NCBI RefSeq assembly: GCF_037044555.1
Contig: NZ_CP146275.1
Location: 2,770,501 to 2,834,500, forward strand
Length of the DNA stretch: 64,000 nt
Direction: 5' to 3'
Source of the DNA: Pelagibacterium nitratireducens
GTDB taxonomy: Bacteria; Pseudomonadota; Alphaproteobacteria; Rhizobiales; Devosiaceae
The notes under the pieces were generated by a model. That model was given only the letters and a program-made list of their open reading frames with translations. It searched no databases and was not told the origin of the DNA. The position numbers were made by a program, and so were the translations under genes. Of this stretch, positions 37,371 through 48,302 are shown one piece after another; position 1 is the stretch's first letter, and every line of letters starts with the position of its first letter.

Positions 37371-40300
37371 ATGAAATTTTCGCGCCTCAAGCTCCTAGGC
37401 TTCAAATCCTTCACCGACCCTGTCGAACTGGTTCTCGAACCCGGAATCACCGGGGTCGTGGGACCGAATGGATGCGGCAAATCCAACCTCGTCGAGGCCC
37501 TGCGCTGGGTGATGGGCGAAAGCTCATACAAGGCCATGCGTGCCTCGGGGATGGATGACGTCATTTTTTCGGGCTCGGGCAACCGTCCGGCCCGCAACTC
37601 GGCGGAAGTCACCGTCGTTCTCGACAATTCCGACCGCACGGCGCCGCAGGCCTTCAACACGGCCGACACCATAGAGATTTCCCGGCGCATCGAGCGCGAG
37701 CAGGGTTCGGTCTATCGCATAAACGGGCGCGACGTGCGGGCGCGCGATGTGCAGTTGATGTTTGCCGACGCTTCGACCGGGGCACATTCCCCTGCCCTTG
37801 TGCGGCAGGGCCAGATCGGCGAGCTTATTGCCGCCAAGCCAACCCAGCGCAGGGCGCTGCTGGAAGAGGCTGCGGGGATTTCGGGCCTGCATTCGCGCCG
37901 GCACGAAGCCGAGTTGCGTTTGCGGGCTGCCGAACAGAACCTTGAGCGGGTCGACGACATCATTGCCCAGGTCGAGGTGCAGCTTGAAACGCTCAAGCGT
38001 CAGGCACGGCAAGCGACACGCTACAGGGCTCTTTCAGGCGACATACGGCGGGCCGAGGCCACGCTCTATCATATTCGCTGGGTCAAGACCCGCTATGCCG
38101 AGAAAGAGAGCGAAGCCCAGCAGGGCCGGCTTGTCAGCCAGCTGGCCGACGCGTCGCACCTCGAACATCAGGCAAAAAAGCTTGTCGAGGCAATGGATGC
38201 CGAACTCCAGCCGTTGCGCGATGCCGATGCGGCGGCGGGGGCGGCGTTGCAGCGGCTGACCATCCTGCGCAGCCAGCTCGAGGACGAATTGCGACGCGCC
38301 AATTCGCGGCGGGCCGAACTCGATGACCGGCTCAAACAGATCGATACCGACATTGCACGCGAGACGGCGCTGATCGGGGACAGCGAGGGGTTGATCGAGA
38401 CGCTCGAAGGCGAACGGCTCGAGTTGGCCGAAGCGGCGGAAGCGGAAAGTGAAGCGAGTGAAATGGCTCGTGCGCAGGCTGACGAGGCCCGCGCAGCGCT
38501 CGATGAGGCCGAAGCCGCGGCCCGCTCGGCGGCAGACGCGGTTGCCGCGATACGCGCTCAACGCGCGCAGGCCACCAGAGCCGCCGAAGAGGCCAGCCAG
38601 CGCGTTGGCAGGCTGCAAGCCCAGCAGTCCGACATTGCCCGCGATGTAGCGGCCCTCCAAGAGAGTCTTGCGGCAGATCACACGGTTGGCGAGCGCCAGG
38701 CGAGGCTCGACGAGATTCTGGAAGCATCCGCCATCGCAGAGGCGGAGGTGGAAACGGCCGAGATCGAAACCACCGAGGCGGTCGCGGCGTTTGAAGGGGC
38801 CCAGCCGCAACTGGCCGATATCGAAGGCAGACTCAACCGGCTCGAAAGCGAGGCGGAAACGCTGGCCCGCGTGCTCAACGTCGATGGCGGTTCGCTGTGG
38901 CCGGCCATTGTCGATGCGCTGCGGGTGGCGCCGGGGATGGAAACGGCGCTCGGGGCGGCGCTGGGCGACGATCTGGAGGCTTCCGACGACAATGCAGCCC
39001 CGCTCTACTGGACCGAAAGTGCGGGACCAGATGATCCGGCGCTGCCCGACGGCGTGGTCGCGTTGTCGAGCCAGGTTTCGGGCACGCCTTTGCTCAAGCG
39101 CCGTCTCGACCAGATCGGAATTGTCGATAGCGCAGAGGACGGCGAACGGCTGATGGCCCTGCTCAAGCCCGGGCAGCGGCTGGTCAGCGCCGATGGCGGG
39201 TTGTGGCGCTGGGATGGATTCGTCGCCAAGCCCGACGCCCCCAGCGCGGCGGCGCAAAGGCTCGCCCAACGCAACCGGCTTGCCGAACTCGACAGCGAAA
39301 TCACCGGGCTGCGCGGTGCGCGGAACGAGGCGCAGAGCAAAATCTCCAATCTGCGGACACGGGTCGAGACCGCCCGCGAGGCTGAAACGGCACGGCGCAG
39401 CGCCTGGCGGGAGGCGCAGCGCGGCATTGCAACGGCACAGGCCGGCGTCGATTCGGCCCAGAAAAATCTGGCAGAATTGGCCGCACGGCGCAGCGCACTA
39501 TCTGAATCGCAGGCGCGGATCGAGGACAATCTCGCCGAGGCGGTGGCCATCGCCGAGGAGGCCCAGGCGGCGCTGGAAGAACTGGGGGCCGAGGGCGATG
39601 CAGTGCGTGAGGCCGAGACGCGCCAACGGGCACTGGCCAATCTGCGCGAAGCCGCCGAGCAGGCGCGGGTGCGGCTGGCCGGGTTCGAAAGCGCCTCGCA
39701 GATGCGCACTTCGCGGCTATCGCGAATCGGGCAGGAGCTGGAAAGCTGGCAACGGCGACGGGCCGGCGCGCAAAGCCAGATCGAAACGCTCGAGCGCCGC
39801 AAGGGCGAAATCGAAGCACAGATCTCGGAGCTTAACGCGACACCTGACGCGTTCGATCTCAAGCGTGCCGAACTCGAAGACCAGATTGAAGACGCAGAAT
39901 ATGCCCGCAAGCGGGCTTCGGACAAGTTGAACGAAGCCCAAAGCGCATTTCGCGAGGCAGACAAGGCCGCGCGGCTGGCTGCCGAGGGGCTGGCCGACAC
40001 CCGCGCTGAAATGGCGCGCGTGGAAGAGCGGCTCAAGGGCAACATCGCAACCCGCCAGCAGATCGAGCGCCAGATCGCAGAAACACTGGGAATTTCCGCA
40101 GACCGGACAGCAGAGGCCGCCGGGATCAGGCCCGAAGCTGCCCTGCCCGAAGAGGCAGCCACCGAGGCCCGGGTCGATCGGCTCAAGGCCGAGCGCGAAC
40201 GGCTGGGTGGGGTTAACCTTATGGCCGAGCAGGAGGCCGAGGAGGTTCAGGACAAGCTCGACAAGATGGTGGCCGACCGCGAGGATCTGATCGCAGCGAT

Positions 40301-40829
40301 CGCCAAGCTGCGCACCGGCATTTCCAACCTCAACCGCGAGGGTCGTGCCCGGCTCAACGAAGCATTCGAAAAGGTCAACACCCATTTCCGCGACCTGTTC
40401 ACCACATTGTTCGGTGGTGGCACGGCGGAACTGACATTCGTTGAAAGCGACGATCCGCTGCAGGCGGGACTCGAGATCATCGCCAAGCCGCCGGGCAAGA
40501 AACCTCAGACCATGACGCTGCTTTCGGGCGGTGAGCAGGCGCTGACCGCAATGAGCCTGATCTTTGCGGTGTTCCTGACCAACCCAGCGCCCATCTGCGT
40601 GCTCGACGAGGTGGACGCGCCGCTCGACGATGCCAATGTGGAGCGGTTCTGTAACCTTCTGGAATCGATGCGCCAGCGCACCGATACACGTTTCGTAGTC
40701 ATTACCCACAACCCCATCACAATGGCGCGCATGGATCGGCTGTTCGGGGTCACCATGCCCGAACGCGGGGTCAGCCAGCTCGTGTCCGTCGATCTGCGCA
40801 CCGCCGAAACCTTTCTCGAGGCGAGTTGA
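37371..40829 (+). CDS. smc: Chromosome segregation protein SMC
   Basis: A 1152-residue condensin ATPase. Walker A GPNGCGKSNLVEA is at about residue 29. Two long coiled coils flank a hinge at about residues 500-620. The C-terminal head has the signature LLSGGEQALTAMSLIFA and Walker B PICVLDEVDAPLDDANVERF. Length is normal. A 17-codon ORF overlaps the stop as TGATG but is not credible as a gene. Confidence 0.96.
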   Translation: MKFSRLKLLGFKSFTDPVELVLEPGITGVVGPNGCGKSNLVEALRWVMGESSYKAMRASGMDDVIFSGSGNRPARNSAEVTVVLDNSDRTAPQAFNTADTIEISRRIEREQGSVYRINGRDVRARDVQLMFADASTGAHSPALVRQGQIGELIAAKPTQRRALLEEAAGISGLHSRRHEAELRLRAAEQNLERVDDIIAQVEVQLETLKRQARQATRYRALSGDIRRAEATLYHIRWVKTRYAEKESEAQQGRLVSQLADASHLEHQAKKLVEAMDAELQPLRDADAAAGAALQRLTILRSQLEDELRRANSRRAELDDRLKQIDTDIARETALIGDSEGLIETLEGERLELAEAAEAESEASEMARAQADEARAALDEAEAAARSAADAVAAIRAQRAQATRAAEEASQRVGRLQAQQSDIARDVAALQESLAADHTVGERQARLDEILEASAIAEAEVETAEIETTEAVAAFEGAQPQLADIEGRLNRLESEAETLARVLNVDGGSLWPAIVDALRVAPGMETALGAALGDDLEASDDNAAPLYWTESAGPDDPALPDGVVALSSQVSGTPLLKRRLDQIGIVDSAEDGERLMALLKPGQRLVSADGGLWRWDGFVAKPDAPSAAAQRLAQRNRLAELDSEITGLRGARNEAQSKISNLRTRVETAREAETARRSAWREAQRGIATAQAGVDSAQKNLAELAARRSALSESQARIEDNLAEAVAIAEEAQAALEELGAEGDAVREAETRQRALANLREAAEQARVRLAGFESASQMRTSRLSRIGQELESWQRRRAGAQSQIETLERRKGEIEAQISELNATPDAFDLKRAELEDQIEDAEYARKRASDKLNEAQSAFREADKAARLAAEGLADTRAEMARVEERLKGNIATRQQIERQIAETLGISADRTAEAAGIRPEAALPEEAATEARVDRLKAERERLGGVNLMAEQEAEEVQDKLDKMVADREDLIAAIAKLRTGISNLNREGRARLNEAFEKVNTHFRDLFTTLFGGGTAELTFVESDDPLQAGLEIIAKPPGKKPQTMTLLSGGEQALTAMSLIFAVFLTNPAPICVLDEVDAPLDDANVERFCNLLESMRQRTDTRFVVITHNPITMARMDRLFGVTMPERGVSQLVSVDLRTAETFLEAS

Positions 40830-41007
40830 TGACCGACATCGCAATCGTTGGCGGCCTGTTGGGGTTCGCCGCCGCAGCCTGACCCATAGGAAGAATCCCC
40901 CGCCTCGTCATTGTCTTACCACAATGGAAGAGTTGACGGGATGCCGCACCCCCTCGCATATCGGTTAAGCATTTGATTTTCTGTGTTTTTTTGACAACTA
41001 CCGCAGC

Positions 41008-41036
41008 TTGACACCTCGGGGAGCCGCAACTATGGT
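41008..41036 (+). promoter_or_regulatory. Sigma-70-type promoter of the F0 ATP synthase operon
   Basis: TTGACA at 41008-41013, then exactly 17 bases, then TATGGT at 41031-41036. The expected start of transcription near 41043 gives a leader of about 57 bases before the atpI GTG. The rest of the 270-base gap behind smc shows no gene. Confidence 0.75.
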
Positions 41037-41099
41037 GCGCGCGACTTTGAAGGCACCCTCTTGCCGGGTGTCCGGCTGGGCTGGAGCGGTGGTTTTGAA

Positions 41100-41471
41100 G
41101 TGACCAATCCCGACGACAAACCGGCTGGAAACGGGACCTCCCCGCGTCAATCGGAGACATCCGAACTGGCGGCGCGGATCAGGAAGGCTCAGGAAGCGCG
41201 CGCGGCTGCCAATGGCAGTCAGCAAGCATCCCGGCAGGGCGACATGTCGACGCTGGCGCGTGGTTTGCGCATTGGCGCCGAGTTTGTTGCGGCTATCCTT
41301 GTGGGGTCGGGTATTGGATACCTGATCGATTTTTTCGCAGGGACCAGCCCTTGGGCGCTGCTCATCATGTTCATGGTGGGCTTTGCCGCTGGAATTGTGA
41401 ATGTCACTCGTGTAGTGGCAGAGCTGAATGCAGATAAAACCGCATCTGATGATGCGGATAGTGTGGACTGA
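41100..41471 (+). CDS. atpI: F0F1 ATP synthase assembly protein I
   Basis: A 123-residue membrane protein with a charged, disordered N-terminus (about 60 residues) and two transmembrane helices ([20 protein letters not shown] and [21 protein letters not shown]), the AtpI pattern. It helps assemble the c-ring and is first in the operon. Start GTG 41100 is chosen because the alternative TTG at 41061 is poorly placed. Confidence 0.85.
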   Translation: MTNPDDKPAGNGTSPRQSETSELAARIRKAQEARAAANGSQQASRQGDMSTLARGLRIGAEFVAAILVGSGIGYLIDFFAGTSPWALLIMFMVGFAAGIVNVTRVVAELNADKTASDDADSVD

Positions 41472-41496
41472 AGGGCGAGATAGGGGCTTTAGAACC

Positions 41497-42270
41497 TTGG
41501 CGAACGATCCGATTCACCAATTTGTCATCTATGACATCTTCACCTTCGGGACCATCGGCGGCGACGGCACCGAGGGGAGCGGCATCACGCTCTCGTTTAC
41601 GAATTCCTCGCTGTTTATGGTGCTGACCACCATCACGATCTGCGCCTATCTGATCCTGTCGACGCGCGGACGTGGGCTTGTTCCCAACCGCTGGCAGCTG
41701 ACCAGTGAGATGGCGTACGAATTCGTGGCTAATATGGTGCGAAGTGGCGCGGGTTCGGAAGGGATGAAATTCTTCCCCTTCGTGTTCTCGCTGTTCACGT
41801 TTATCTTTATCGGGAACATGTTCGGCATGATCCCATATTTCTATACATTCACGAGCCAGATCATCGTGACCTTCGCACTGGCGATGCTGGTAATGACCGT
41901 TGTGGTGGCCTACGGGTTCATCAAGAACGGTCCTAAATTCCTCAAACTTTTCGTGCCTTCGGGCGTGCCGGGCTATATCATTCCCATCGTGACGCCGATC
42001 GAGGTCATCTCGTTCCTCTCGCGTCCGATTTCGCTCTCGGTTCGTCTGTTCGGCAACATGCTGGCCGGCCACATCACGCTCAAGGTGTTCACCGGCTTTG
42101 TCGTTTCGCTTGCGTCCCTGGGGGCCGTAGGCATCGCAGGTGCCGTGCTGCCGCTCATCATGGGCGTGGCGCTCACAGCTCTCGAATTCATGGTGTCGGC
42201 GGTTCAGGCTTATGTCTTTGCCGTGCTGACCTCCATGTATCTCAACGATGCGATCCACCCTTCGCATTGA
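41497..42270 (+). CDS. atpB: F0F1 ATP synthase subunit a
   Basis: A 257-residue membrane subunit forming the proton half-channels. The essential Arg is in [18 protein letters not shown] at about residue 180, and the late [18 protein letters not shown] helix is typical. The start TTG 41497 gives the family N-terminus (ANDPIHQF) and has AGGGG upstream; the nearest in-frame ATGs are further upstream, inside atpI. Confidence 0.95.
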   Translation: MANDPIHQFVIYDIFTFGTIGGDGTEGSGITLSFTNSSLFMVLTTITICAYLILSTRGRGLVPNRWQLTSEMAYEFVANMVRSGAGSEGMKFFPFVFSLFTFIFIGNMFGMIPYFYTFTSQIIVTFALAMLVMTVVVAYGFIKNGPKFLKLFVPSGVPGYIIPIVTPIEVISFLSRPISLSVRLFGNMLAGHITLKVFTGFVVSLASLGAVGIAGAVLPLIMGVALTALEFMVSAVQAYVFAVLTSMYLNDAIHPSH

Positions 42271-42317
42271 TCTCCACTAGACTCTGTTAAGTTTCAAGGC
42301 TTTGAAAGGATCACAAA

Positions 42318-42545
42318 ATGGAAGCTGAAGCCGCAAAGTACATCGGTGCAGGCATTGCATGTTTCGGTATGGCCGGCGCCGCCATTGGCGTGGCCAACAT
42401 CTTCGGGAACTTCCTGTCGGGTGCACTGCGCAACCCGTCGGCTGCTCCCAGCCAGTCGGGTAACCTCATCTTCGGTTTCGCTGTGACCGAAGCTCTGGGC
42501 ATCTTCTCGTTCCTGGTTGCCCTTCTGCTCCTGTTCGCGGTCTAA
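42318..42545 (+). CDS. atpE: F0F1 ATP synthase subunit c
   Basis: A 75-residue two-helix proteolipid that forms the rotating ring. Seen are the Gly-rich first helix ([18 protein letters not shown]), the polar loop RNP and the proton-binding Glu in [12 protein letters not shown] at about residue 59. An AAGGA site precedes the ATG. Confidence 0.97.
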   Translation: MEAEAAKYIGAGIACFGMAGAAIGVANIFGNFLSGALRNPSAAPSQSGNLIFGFAVTEALGIFSFLVALLLLFAV

Positions 42546-42648
42546 TTTCCGCAACAGAATATTTGAAGGCGGCCGGAGCACGCTTCGGCTGCCTTGCCAT
42601 GTGCCGGCATTGGCCGGCACACCAGACTTTTCAATTGGCGGATAGCGC

Positions 42649-43278
42649 ATGATTAGCCAGGTCCAGGCACAGGAAACCGCACTCGAGGAGGCCGTCGAGC
42701 CGCTCGAAGACCACATCATTTCGCTCGAAGAATCTCCGGACGGCGAAACCCATGAAGTGGTCGGTGCGGATGGCGGAGAGCACGTCTCGGGCGTGTTTCC
42801 CCCGTTCGACGCGACGACATTCCCTTCCCAGCTATTGTGGCTGGCCATTACTTTTGCCGCGCTTTATTTCGTCATGAAAAAGCTGGCGCTGCCGCGGATC
42901 GGCGAAATCCTCGAGGAACGCCGCGACCGGATCGAAGGCGATCTGGCCGAAGCCGAGCGCCTACGCCAGAAAACCGATCAGGCGATCGCTTCCTATGAGG
43001 CAGCACTCGCCGAGGCGCGCTCGAATGCTCACGGCATTGCCGAAGCCGCCCGCGCCGAGAACAAGACCAAGCTCGACACGGCCCGGTCCAAGGTCGAAGC
43101 CAATCTCGCCAAGAAGGTCGCATCGGCCGAAGAGCGGATTGCTGCGACCAAGGCCGAAACGATGGGGCATGTCGACGAAATCGCCGCGGATACCGCACAG
43201 GCGGTCGTCGCTCAGCTCATCGGCAAAGTGCCCGTCAAGGCTGCCCGCGATGCGGTTGCCAAGGCCAGCAAGGAGTAG
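42649..43278 (+). CDS. F0F1 ATP synthase subunit b'
   Basis: A 209-residue stator subunit with an acidic N-terminal extension of about 55 residues, one membrane helix (PSQLLWLAITFAALYFVM, about residues 59-77) and a long coiled coil. The LPRIGEILEERRDRI turn is typical of the b' type in Alphaproteobacteria, where b and b' form a heterodimer. It is 6 bases before atpF. Confidence 0.92.
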   Translation: MISQVQAQETALEEAVEPLEDHIISLEESPDGETHEVVGADGGEHVSGVFPPFDATTFPSQLLWLAITFAALYFVMKKLALPRIGEILEERRDRIEGDLAEAERLRQKTDQAIASYEAALAEARSNAHGIAEAARAENKTKLDTARSKVEANLAKKVASAEERIAATKAETMGHVDEIAADTAQAVVAQLIGKVPVKAARDAVAKASKE

Positions 43279-43284
43279 CCCGAC

Positions 43285-43767
43285 ATGGAACTCGATGCCA
43301 CATTCTGGGCCTTTATCGCTCTCCTCATCTTTTTCGGGATCGTGATCTATTTCAAGGTCCCGGCCTTCGTTACCAAGGCGCTCGACAGCCGCATCGCCAA
43401 GATCGAATCCGATCTGGACGAAGCCAAGCGTCTGCGTGAGGAAGCACAGGCGTTGCTGGCCGAATATGAGCGCAAGCGCAAGGCCGCCGAAAGCGAAGCC
43501 GAAGAGATCGTTGCGGCCGCGCAGGACGAAGCAGAACGCATGACGGCCGAGGCCGAAACCGCGCTTGAAGACATGGTCGCCCGCCGCACCAAGGCTGTGG
43601 AAGACAAGATTGCCCAGGCAGAGGCGCAGGCGCTTGCCGATGTTCGCGCCCGCTCCGCCGATGTGGCCATCGAGGCCGCCCGCCTCATCCTTGCCGATCA
43701 GGTCAAGGACAACGGCGGCGCGCTTGTCGATCAGTCGATCAAGGACGTGGCCAGCCGGCTCAATTGA
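43285..43767 (+). CDS. atpF: F0F1 ATP synthase subunit b
   Basis: A 160-residue stator subunit: N-terminal membrane helix (ATFWAFIALLIFFGIVIYF), then a Glu/Ala/Lys-rich coiled coil with DSRIAKIESDLDEAKRLREE. It closes the F0 operon; the F1 genes are not in this window, as is usual in Alphaproteobacteria. A terminator follows at 43791. Confidence 0.95.
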   Translation: MELDATFWAFIALLIFFGIVIYFKVPAFVTKALDSRIAKIESDLDEAKRLREEAQALLAEYERKRKAAESEAEEIVAAAQDEAERMTAEAETALEDMVARRTKAVEDKIAQAEAQALADVRARSADVAIEAARLILADQVKDNGGALVDQSIKDVASRLN

Positions 43768-43790
43768 GCCAATGCATCAGACCGATTTTG

Positions 43791-43816
43791 CGGGCCCCAC
43801 GGGGCCCGTTTTTGTA
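43791..43816 (+). terminator. Terminator after the F0 operon
   Basis: Perfect inverted repeat CGGGCCCC/GGGGCCCG (43791-43798 and 43801-43808) followed by TTTTT. Confidence 0.85.
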
Positions 43817-43839
43817 TCAGGACCACAAGGAGAAACCCG

Positions 43840-44190
43840 ATGACCATTGAACGCCTTCATTCCGGCCCGCGCATGAGCCAGGCCGTCAAACACGGCAATA
43901 CGCTCTATCTCGCCGGTCAGGTGGCCAAGGATGAATTCGCCACCATCGAAACCCAGACCGCCCAGGTGCTCGAGAAGATGGATGCCCTGCTGGCCGAGGC
44001 AGGAACGAGCAAATCCAAGGTGCTGTCAGTACAGGTGCTGCTGACCAACATCGCCGATTTTGCAGCCATGAATTCGGTTTATGACAAATGGATCGATCCG
44101 GCCAATCCGCCGGCCCGTGCCTGCTATGAGGCCCGCCTGGCTTCGCCCAATCTGCGGGTGGAAATCATCGCTGTTGCCGCGCTCGATTAA
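43840..44190 (+). CDS. RidA family protein (YjgF/YER057c/UK114)
   Basis: A 116-residue protein of the RidA family, many of which hydrolyse reactive enamine/imine intermediates. The family pattern is seen in YLAGQVAKD and in the closing PARACYEARLASPNLRVEI, where the Arg expected to hold the carboxylate is in the ARACYE region. An AAGGAG site precedes the ATG. It lies between the F0 terminator and its own terminator, so it is probably transcribed alone. Confidence 0.9.
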   Translation: MTIERLHSGPRMSQAVKHGNTLYLAGQVAKDEFATIETQTAQVLEKMDALLAEAGTSKSKVLSVQVLLTNIADFAAMNSVYDKWIDPANPPARACYEARLASPNLRVEIIAVAALD

Positions 44191-44212
44191 GCCTGGTCCT
44201 GCCAATTGAAAG

Positions 44213-44243
44213 CGGTCGCGGAAATGCTCCGGGGCCGTTTTTT
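44213..44243 (+). terminator. Terminator after the RidA gene
   Basis: Stem CGGTCGCGG/CCGGGGCCG (44213-44221 and 44229-44237, one mismatch and one G-T pair) followed by TTTTTT. It overlaps the end of the convergent DUF2332 gene. Confidence 0.7.
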
Positions 44244-45291
44244 ATGTCCAGTCGACCCAGCGACCGTGATAGTCGGACAGTCCGACGGTTTCTTTTTCCC
44301 CGCCCGGCCAGACCGTCTGCTTGAGCACCGCACCGGCGGCATGGCCCTCGGCTTCCATATACATCCAGACAAGCGGAGTGTCGGCGGTCGCGTTCGCGCC
44401 GGCCAATTCAAACGTCTCGGTGATCCGATCCTTGACGGGCTTGGGTAGATATTGCCAGACGATGGTGTGGAAAAATACCCGCGCCACTCCCGACTGGGGT
44501 GTTTCGGCCAGTTTTGAGGCGACCCAGTCGGCTGCGTCGGCCCGCTCGACGTCATAGGGCCGGGACGCGGCGGCCGACAAGGCGGCCGAAACACGACCGA
44601 TGCGATTGTGCTGGTCGGCCCAGATATAGGCAAGCTGGCGCTCGACGCTTTCGGGCGAATGCGGGTCGAGCGGGTTGCGGTCGCAGCCCTGGCGGCTTGC
44701 GATCTCAAGCTCGGTTTCGAGCGAGGGAATATGGCCGCGCCATTCACTCTCGATATTGACGAGCGCATTGCTGTCGCCCCATTCGCGATCGTTGCCGAGG
44801 GCATAATGATAGGTATCGAAAGCAAGGTTCAGCCCGGCGCTGGCGCCGATCTCGTAGAGCGCCAAAGGCATTTTCAGCCTTTCTGCAAGCCGCAGGGCCA
44901 TGCCGAGCAGAGCGGACGAACGCATGACCTCGTTGGTCTGGGGCGGGCTGTCGAGAAAATCGTGCAGGAAATCGTCGTGCTTTTCGATCGCCTTCTCAAC
45001 GGCTTCCCAAAGCTGATCGGGCCTGGCTTCCAATGGCGGATAGAGCGAAGCGAGTTCGCGGGCATTGCCTGACCGGACCAGGGCGTGGAGCGCCCCAGTG
45101 GCGCGCAGGGCGATGGCATCGGCCCGGGCCGAATCGGGCCAGTTCAATATCCGCGCACCAAAACGCGACGAATCGGTCAGCCGTTCGGCAAGCAGGTCAC
45201 ACACAGTAGCGGTGAATGGGGAGCCCAGACTTCGGCAGGCCTCGGCCTGAAACCGGAAGGTTTCAAGCACGTGGGGGTTCATATTCGACAT
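44242..45291 (-). CDS. DUF2332 family protein
   Basis: A 349-residue cytoplasmic protein of the DUF2332 family. Seen are FRFQAEACRSLGSPF at the start, NEVMRSSALL and the ALYEIGASAGLNL segment, which looks like a SAM-methyltransferase motif I, and a C-terminal HTIVWQYLP. The biochemical role is unknown; a methyltransferase-like fold is likely. Start ATG 45291 is close to a second Met at 45282. Confidence 0.85.
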   Translation of the reverse strand: MSNMNPHVLETFRFQAEACRSLGSPFTATVCDLLAERLTDSSRFGARILNWPDSARADAIALRATGALHALVRSGNARELASLYPPLEARPDQLWEAVEKAIEKHDDFLHDFLDSPPQTNEVMRSSALLGMALRLAERLKMPLALYEIGASAGLNLAFDTYHYALGNDREWGDSNALVNIESEWRGHIPSLETELEIASRQGCDRNPLDPHSPESVERQLAYIWADQHNRIGRVSAALSAAASRPYDVERADAADWVASKLAETPQSGVARVFFHTIVWQYLPKPVKDRITETFELAGANATADTPLVWMYMEAEGHAAGAVLKQTVWPGGEKETVGLSDYHGRWVDWT

Positions 45292-45387
45292 TGACGCCCT
45301 CCGACTAGTACCGTCGAAGTTTAAGGGGTTTGGCGTGCCGATCAAAGGTGTTTTTGCCTCCCCGCCAGCAGCGGAGAGGCGCGATTG

Positions 45388-46938
45388 CTATTGCGCAGCC
45401 TGGAGACTGTCGTCCGGCGGGCTCCATTTCAGGCGTGGCTGGCGGGCTGCGCGGGTCTCGTCCAGCCGGCGCAGCGGGGCCCGCATCGGTGCCGATGTGA
45501 ACCGTTCCGCATTGCCGGCACGAGCGTCTTCCGCCAGTTCCCGCATTGTGGCAACGAACGCATCAAGGGTCTGAAGCGACTCGCTTTCGGTGGGCTCGAT
45601 CAGCATGGCGCCATGCACGACAAGGGGGAAATACATGGTCATGGGGTGGAACCCCTCGTCGATCATCGCCTTGGCGAAATCGAGCGTGGAGACACCCGTT
45701 CCCTTGAGAAAGGAATCATCAAACAGCGCTTCGTGCATGACCGGCTGTCCGTTGAAGGGTGCTGAGAACAGATCTTCGAGACGCGCCTTGAGATAGTTGG
45801 CGTTGAGCACCGCGTCACGCGCCGCTTGCGCCAGTCCGTCGGCGCCATGGCTGAGCATATAGGTCAAGGCCCGCACATACATGCCCATCTGGCCGTGGAA
45901 AGCCGTCAGGCGCCCGAAGGCATCGCCCTCGACGTGCTCGACCAGCCCGATCTTTTCCCCATCCTTGCGCAGGAATGGAACCGGCGCGAATGGTGCAAGA
46001 GCTTCTGACAGCACGACGGGGCCGGCGCCCGGTCCGCCGCCGCCGTGAGGCGTCGAAAAGGTCTTGTGCAAATTGATGTGCATGGCGTCGATACCCAGAT
46101 CGCCCGGCCGCACAACGCCCATGATGGCGTTGAAATTGGCGCCATCACAGTAGAAATAGGCACCAGCGTCATGAACGGCCGCCGCGATCTCAATGATCTG
46201 GGATTCGAACAGACCGCAAGTGTTGGGATTGGTCAGCATGATGGCTGCGACGTCATCGCCGAGCGCCGCCATGACGGCTTCGACATCGACCGTGCCGTGT
46301 TCATTGGCATCGATGGATTTAACCGAGTAGCCGAGGAAAGCGGCCGTTGCCGGGTTGGTGCCGTGGGCGCTTTCGGGCACGAGCACGATCTTGCGGTGCC
46401 CCTGCCCTTTTGCCTCATGGGCGGCCTTGATGGCCATCATGCCGCAGAGTTCGCCATGCGCGCCGGCCTTGGGCGAGAGCGCTACCGCGGCGGTGTTGGT
46501 CAACTCCATCAACCAATGGCTGAGTTGCTCCATGACGCCGAGGGCACCCTGCACTGTCGAGACAGGCTGGAGCGGATGGATATCGGCAAATCCCGGCAGC
46601 CGCGCCATTTTTTCGTTGAGCCGAGGATTGTGCTTCATGGTGCACGAGCCGAGCGGATACATGCCCGAATCGATGGAGTAATTGCGGCGCGAAAGGCGCA
46701 CATAGTGGCGCATGGCTTCGGGTTCGGTGAGCCCGGGAAGATCAAGCTCACTCTTGCGGCGCAGGCCGCCGAGGCGGTCGTCGGAGACCTCGATATCGGG
46801 CAGGTCGACACCGGAATGGTCGCGGTCGCCGATCTCGAAGAGAAGCGGTTCGGCGGGGAGCAAAGCGGCTGGCCCTGAACCGGCGGAGCCCATTGCGGCA
46901 GTGGGAGTGGTTGGTCGGCCCTGGGTGTTCATGCTCAT
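45388..46938 (-). CDS. gcvPB: Glycine dehydrogenase (decarboxylating) subunit 2
   Basis: A 516-residue PLP-containing half of the P-protein of the glycine cleavage system. The PLP Lys is in [17 protein letters not shown] at about residue 298. It pairs with GcvPA to decarboxylate glycine onto the lipoyl arm of GcvH. The start ATG overlaps the gcvPA stop as ATGA, and GGGAG is upstream. It is the last gene of the operon. Confidence 0.95.
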   Translation of the reverse strand: MSMNTQGRPTTPTAAMGSAGSGPAALLPAEPLLFEIGDRDHSGVDLPDIEVSDDRLGGLRRKSELDLPGLTEPEAMRHYVRLSRRNYSIDSGMYPLGSCTMKHNPRLNEKMARLPGFADIHPLQPVSTVQGALGVMEQLSHWLMELTNTAAVALSPKAGAHGELCGMMAIKAAHEAKGQGHRKIVLVPESAHGTNPATAAFLGYSVKSIDANEHGTVDVEAVMAALGDDVAAIMLTNPNTCGLFESQIIEIAAAVHDAGAYFYCDGANFNAIMGVVRPGDLGIDAMHINLHKTFSTPHGGGGPGAGPVVLSEALAPFAPVPFLRKDGEKIGLVEHVEGDAFGRLTAFHGQMGMYVRALTYMLSHGADGLAQAARDAVLNANYLKARLEDLFSAPFNGQPVMHEALFDDSFLKGTGVSTLDFAKAMIDEGFHPMTMYFPLVVHGAMLIEPTESESLQTLDAFVATMRELAEDARAGNAERFTSAPMRAPLRRLDETRAARQPRLKWSPPDDSLQAAQ

Positions 46939-48275
46939 GCAATTTCTCCCTTCAGTGCTTCGACAAGCGCGGAGATATCGGCGTCGGTCGCTAGCTCTGT
47001 CGCGGCGAGGATCAGAAGATCCTCCACGTCAGGCTTGTCCGGCTCGAGCCGCGAAACCGGCAGGCCGGCGAGGATGCCCTTGGCCGCCAGAGCTTCGACC
47101 ACAGGGGCCGCAGGCGATGGCAATCGCACGGTCATTTCGTTGAAAAAGGATGTGTTGAGAACAGAAATCCCCGCCGCTGCCAATGCATCGGCCAGCGCAA
47201 CGGCGCGCGAATGATTGAGCTTTGCAAGCCGGGTCAGTCCTCTTTCGCCCAAGAGCGAGAGATGAATGGTGAAGGCCAGCGCGCACAGACCGGAATTGGT
47301 GCAGATGTTGGACGTCGCCTTTTCGCGGCGGATGTGCTGTTCGCGGGTCGAGAGCGTTAGGACGAACCCGCGCTCGCCATCGGCATCGATCGTTTCGCCG
47401 CACAACCGGCCCGGCATCTGGCGCACGAATTTCTCGCGGCAGGCCAGAAGTCCGACATAGGGACCACCAAAGGTCAGCGGGTTGCCCAGCGATTGACCCT
47501 CGGCAACCACAATGTCGGCGCCGAGGGCGCCCGGTGCTTCGAGAAGGCCCAGCGAGATGATTTCGGTGACGACGACGATCAGCAGAGCGCCCTTTGCATG
47601 GGCGGCTTCGGCCAACGCCGAGACATTGCGAAGGTGGCCGTAGAAATCGGGGGTCTGGATGACGATGGCGGCGGTATCGTCATCGATATGGTCGACAATA
47701 TCGCCCTGCCCTTCGGGCGACGGCGCCAGGCATTCGAGCCCTTCTTCTCCCGAGAGGTAGGTGACGACGGTGTCGCGGTATTGCGGATGCAGGCCGCCAG
47801 AGAGGAAGACCTTGTTCTTTCTGGTGATGCGCCGCGCCATCAGAACGGCCTCGGCCGTGGCCGTCGAGCCGTCATACATCGAGGCGTTGGCCACATCCAT
47901 GCCGGTCAGGTTTGCGACCTGGGTCTGGAACTCAAAGAGCATCTGGAGCGTGCCCTGAGAAATCTCAGGCTGGTAGGGCGTATAGGCGGTGAGCCATTCC
48001 GAACGCTGGATCAGATGATCGACAGTAGCTGGAACGTGATGGCGATAGGCGCCTGCGCCGACAAAAAACGGGCCATCGCCTGCGGCATGGTTGGCGTTCG
48101 CCAGCCCGCGCATATGCGCTTCCACGGCAAATTCTGGCTGGTGATCGGGCAGATCCGGGCTGAAGGTGCCAAGGACCGATTCAGGCACGGCGGCGAACAG
48201 ATCATCGATGGAAGACGCACCGATCGTGGCCAGCATGTGCTGGCGGTCAGCGGCGGAATGGGGGAGATAGCGCAT
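46935..48275 (-). CDS. gcvPA: Glycine dehydrogenase (decarboxylating) subunit 1
   Basis: A 446-residue N-terminal half of the P-protein, complete with its own start and stop, opening [19 protein letters not shown] and containing [19 protein letters not shown] and [13 protein letters not shown]. Most Proteobacteria have a single-chain GcvP of about 950 residues; the two-gene form is best known from Gram-positive bacteria. The stop overlaps the gcvPB start. gcvH is 27 bases upstream. Confidence 0.95.
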   Translation of the reverse strand: MRYLPHSAADRQHMLATIGASSIDDLFAAVPESVLGTFSPDLPDHQPEFAVEAHMRGLANANHAAGDGPFFVGAGAYRHHVPATVDHLIQRSEWLTAYTPYQPEISQGTLQMLFEFQTQVANLTGMDVANASMYDGSTATAEAVLMARRITRKNKVFLSGGLHPQYRDTVVTYLSGEEGLECLAPSPEGQGDIVDHIDDDTAAIVIQTPDFYGHLRNVSALAEAAHAKGALLIVVVTEIISLGLLEAPGALGADIVVAEGQSLGNPLTFGGPYVGLLACREKFVRQMPGRLCGETIDADGERGFVLTLSTREQHIRREKATSNICTNSGLCALAFTIHLSLLGERGLTRLAKLNHSRAVALADALAAAGISVLNTSFFNEMTVRLPSPAAPVVEALAAKGILAGLPVSRLEPDKPDVEDLLILAATELATDADISALVEALKGEIA

Positions 48276-48302
48276 CGCGGCTCCGGTTCAGATCAAAAAG
48301 GG

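Noticed and set aside
40829..40882. A 17-codon ORF overlapping the smc stop
   Set aside because: Too short and without recognisable features; the TGATG overlap can arise by chance.
45388..48275. A frameshift splitting a single gcvP
   Set aside because: Both halves have proper starts, ribosome binding sites and lengths of the known two-subunit enzyme, joined by an ATGA overlap.
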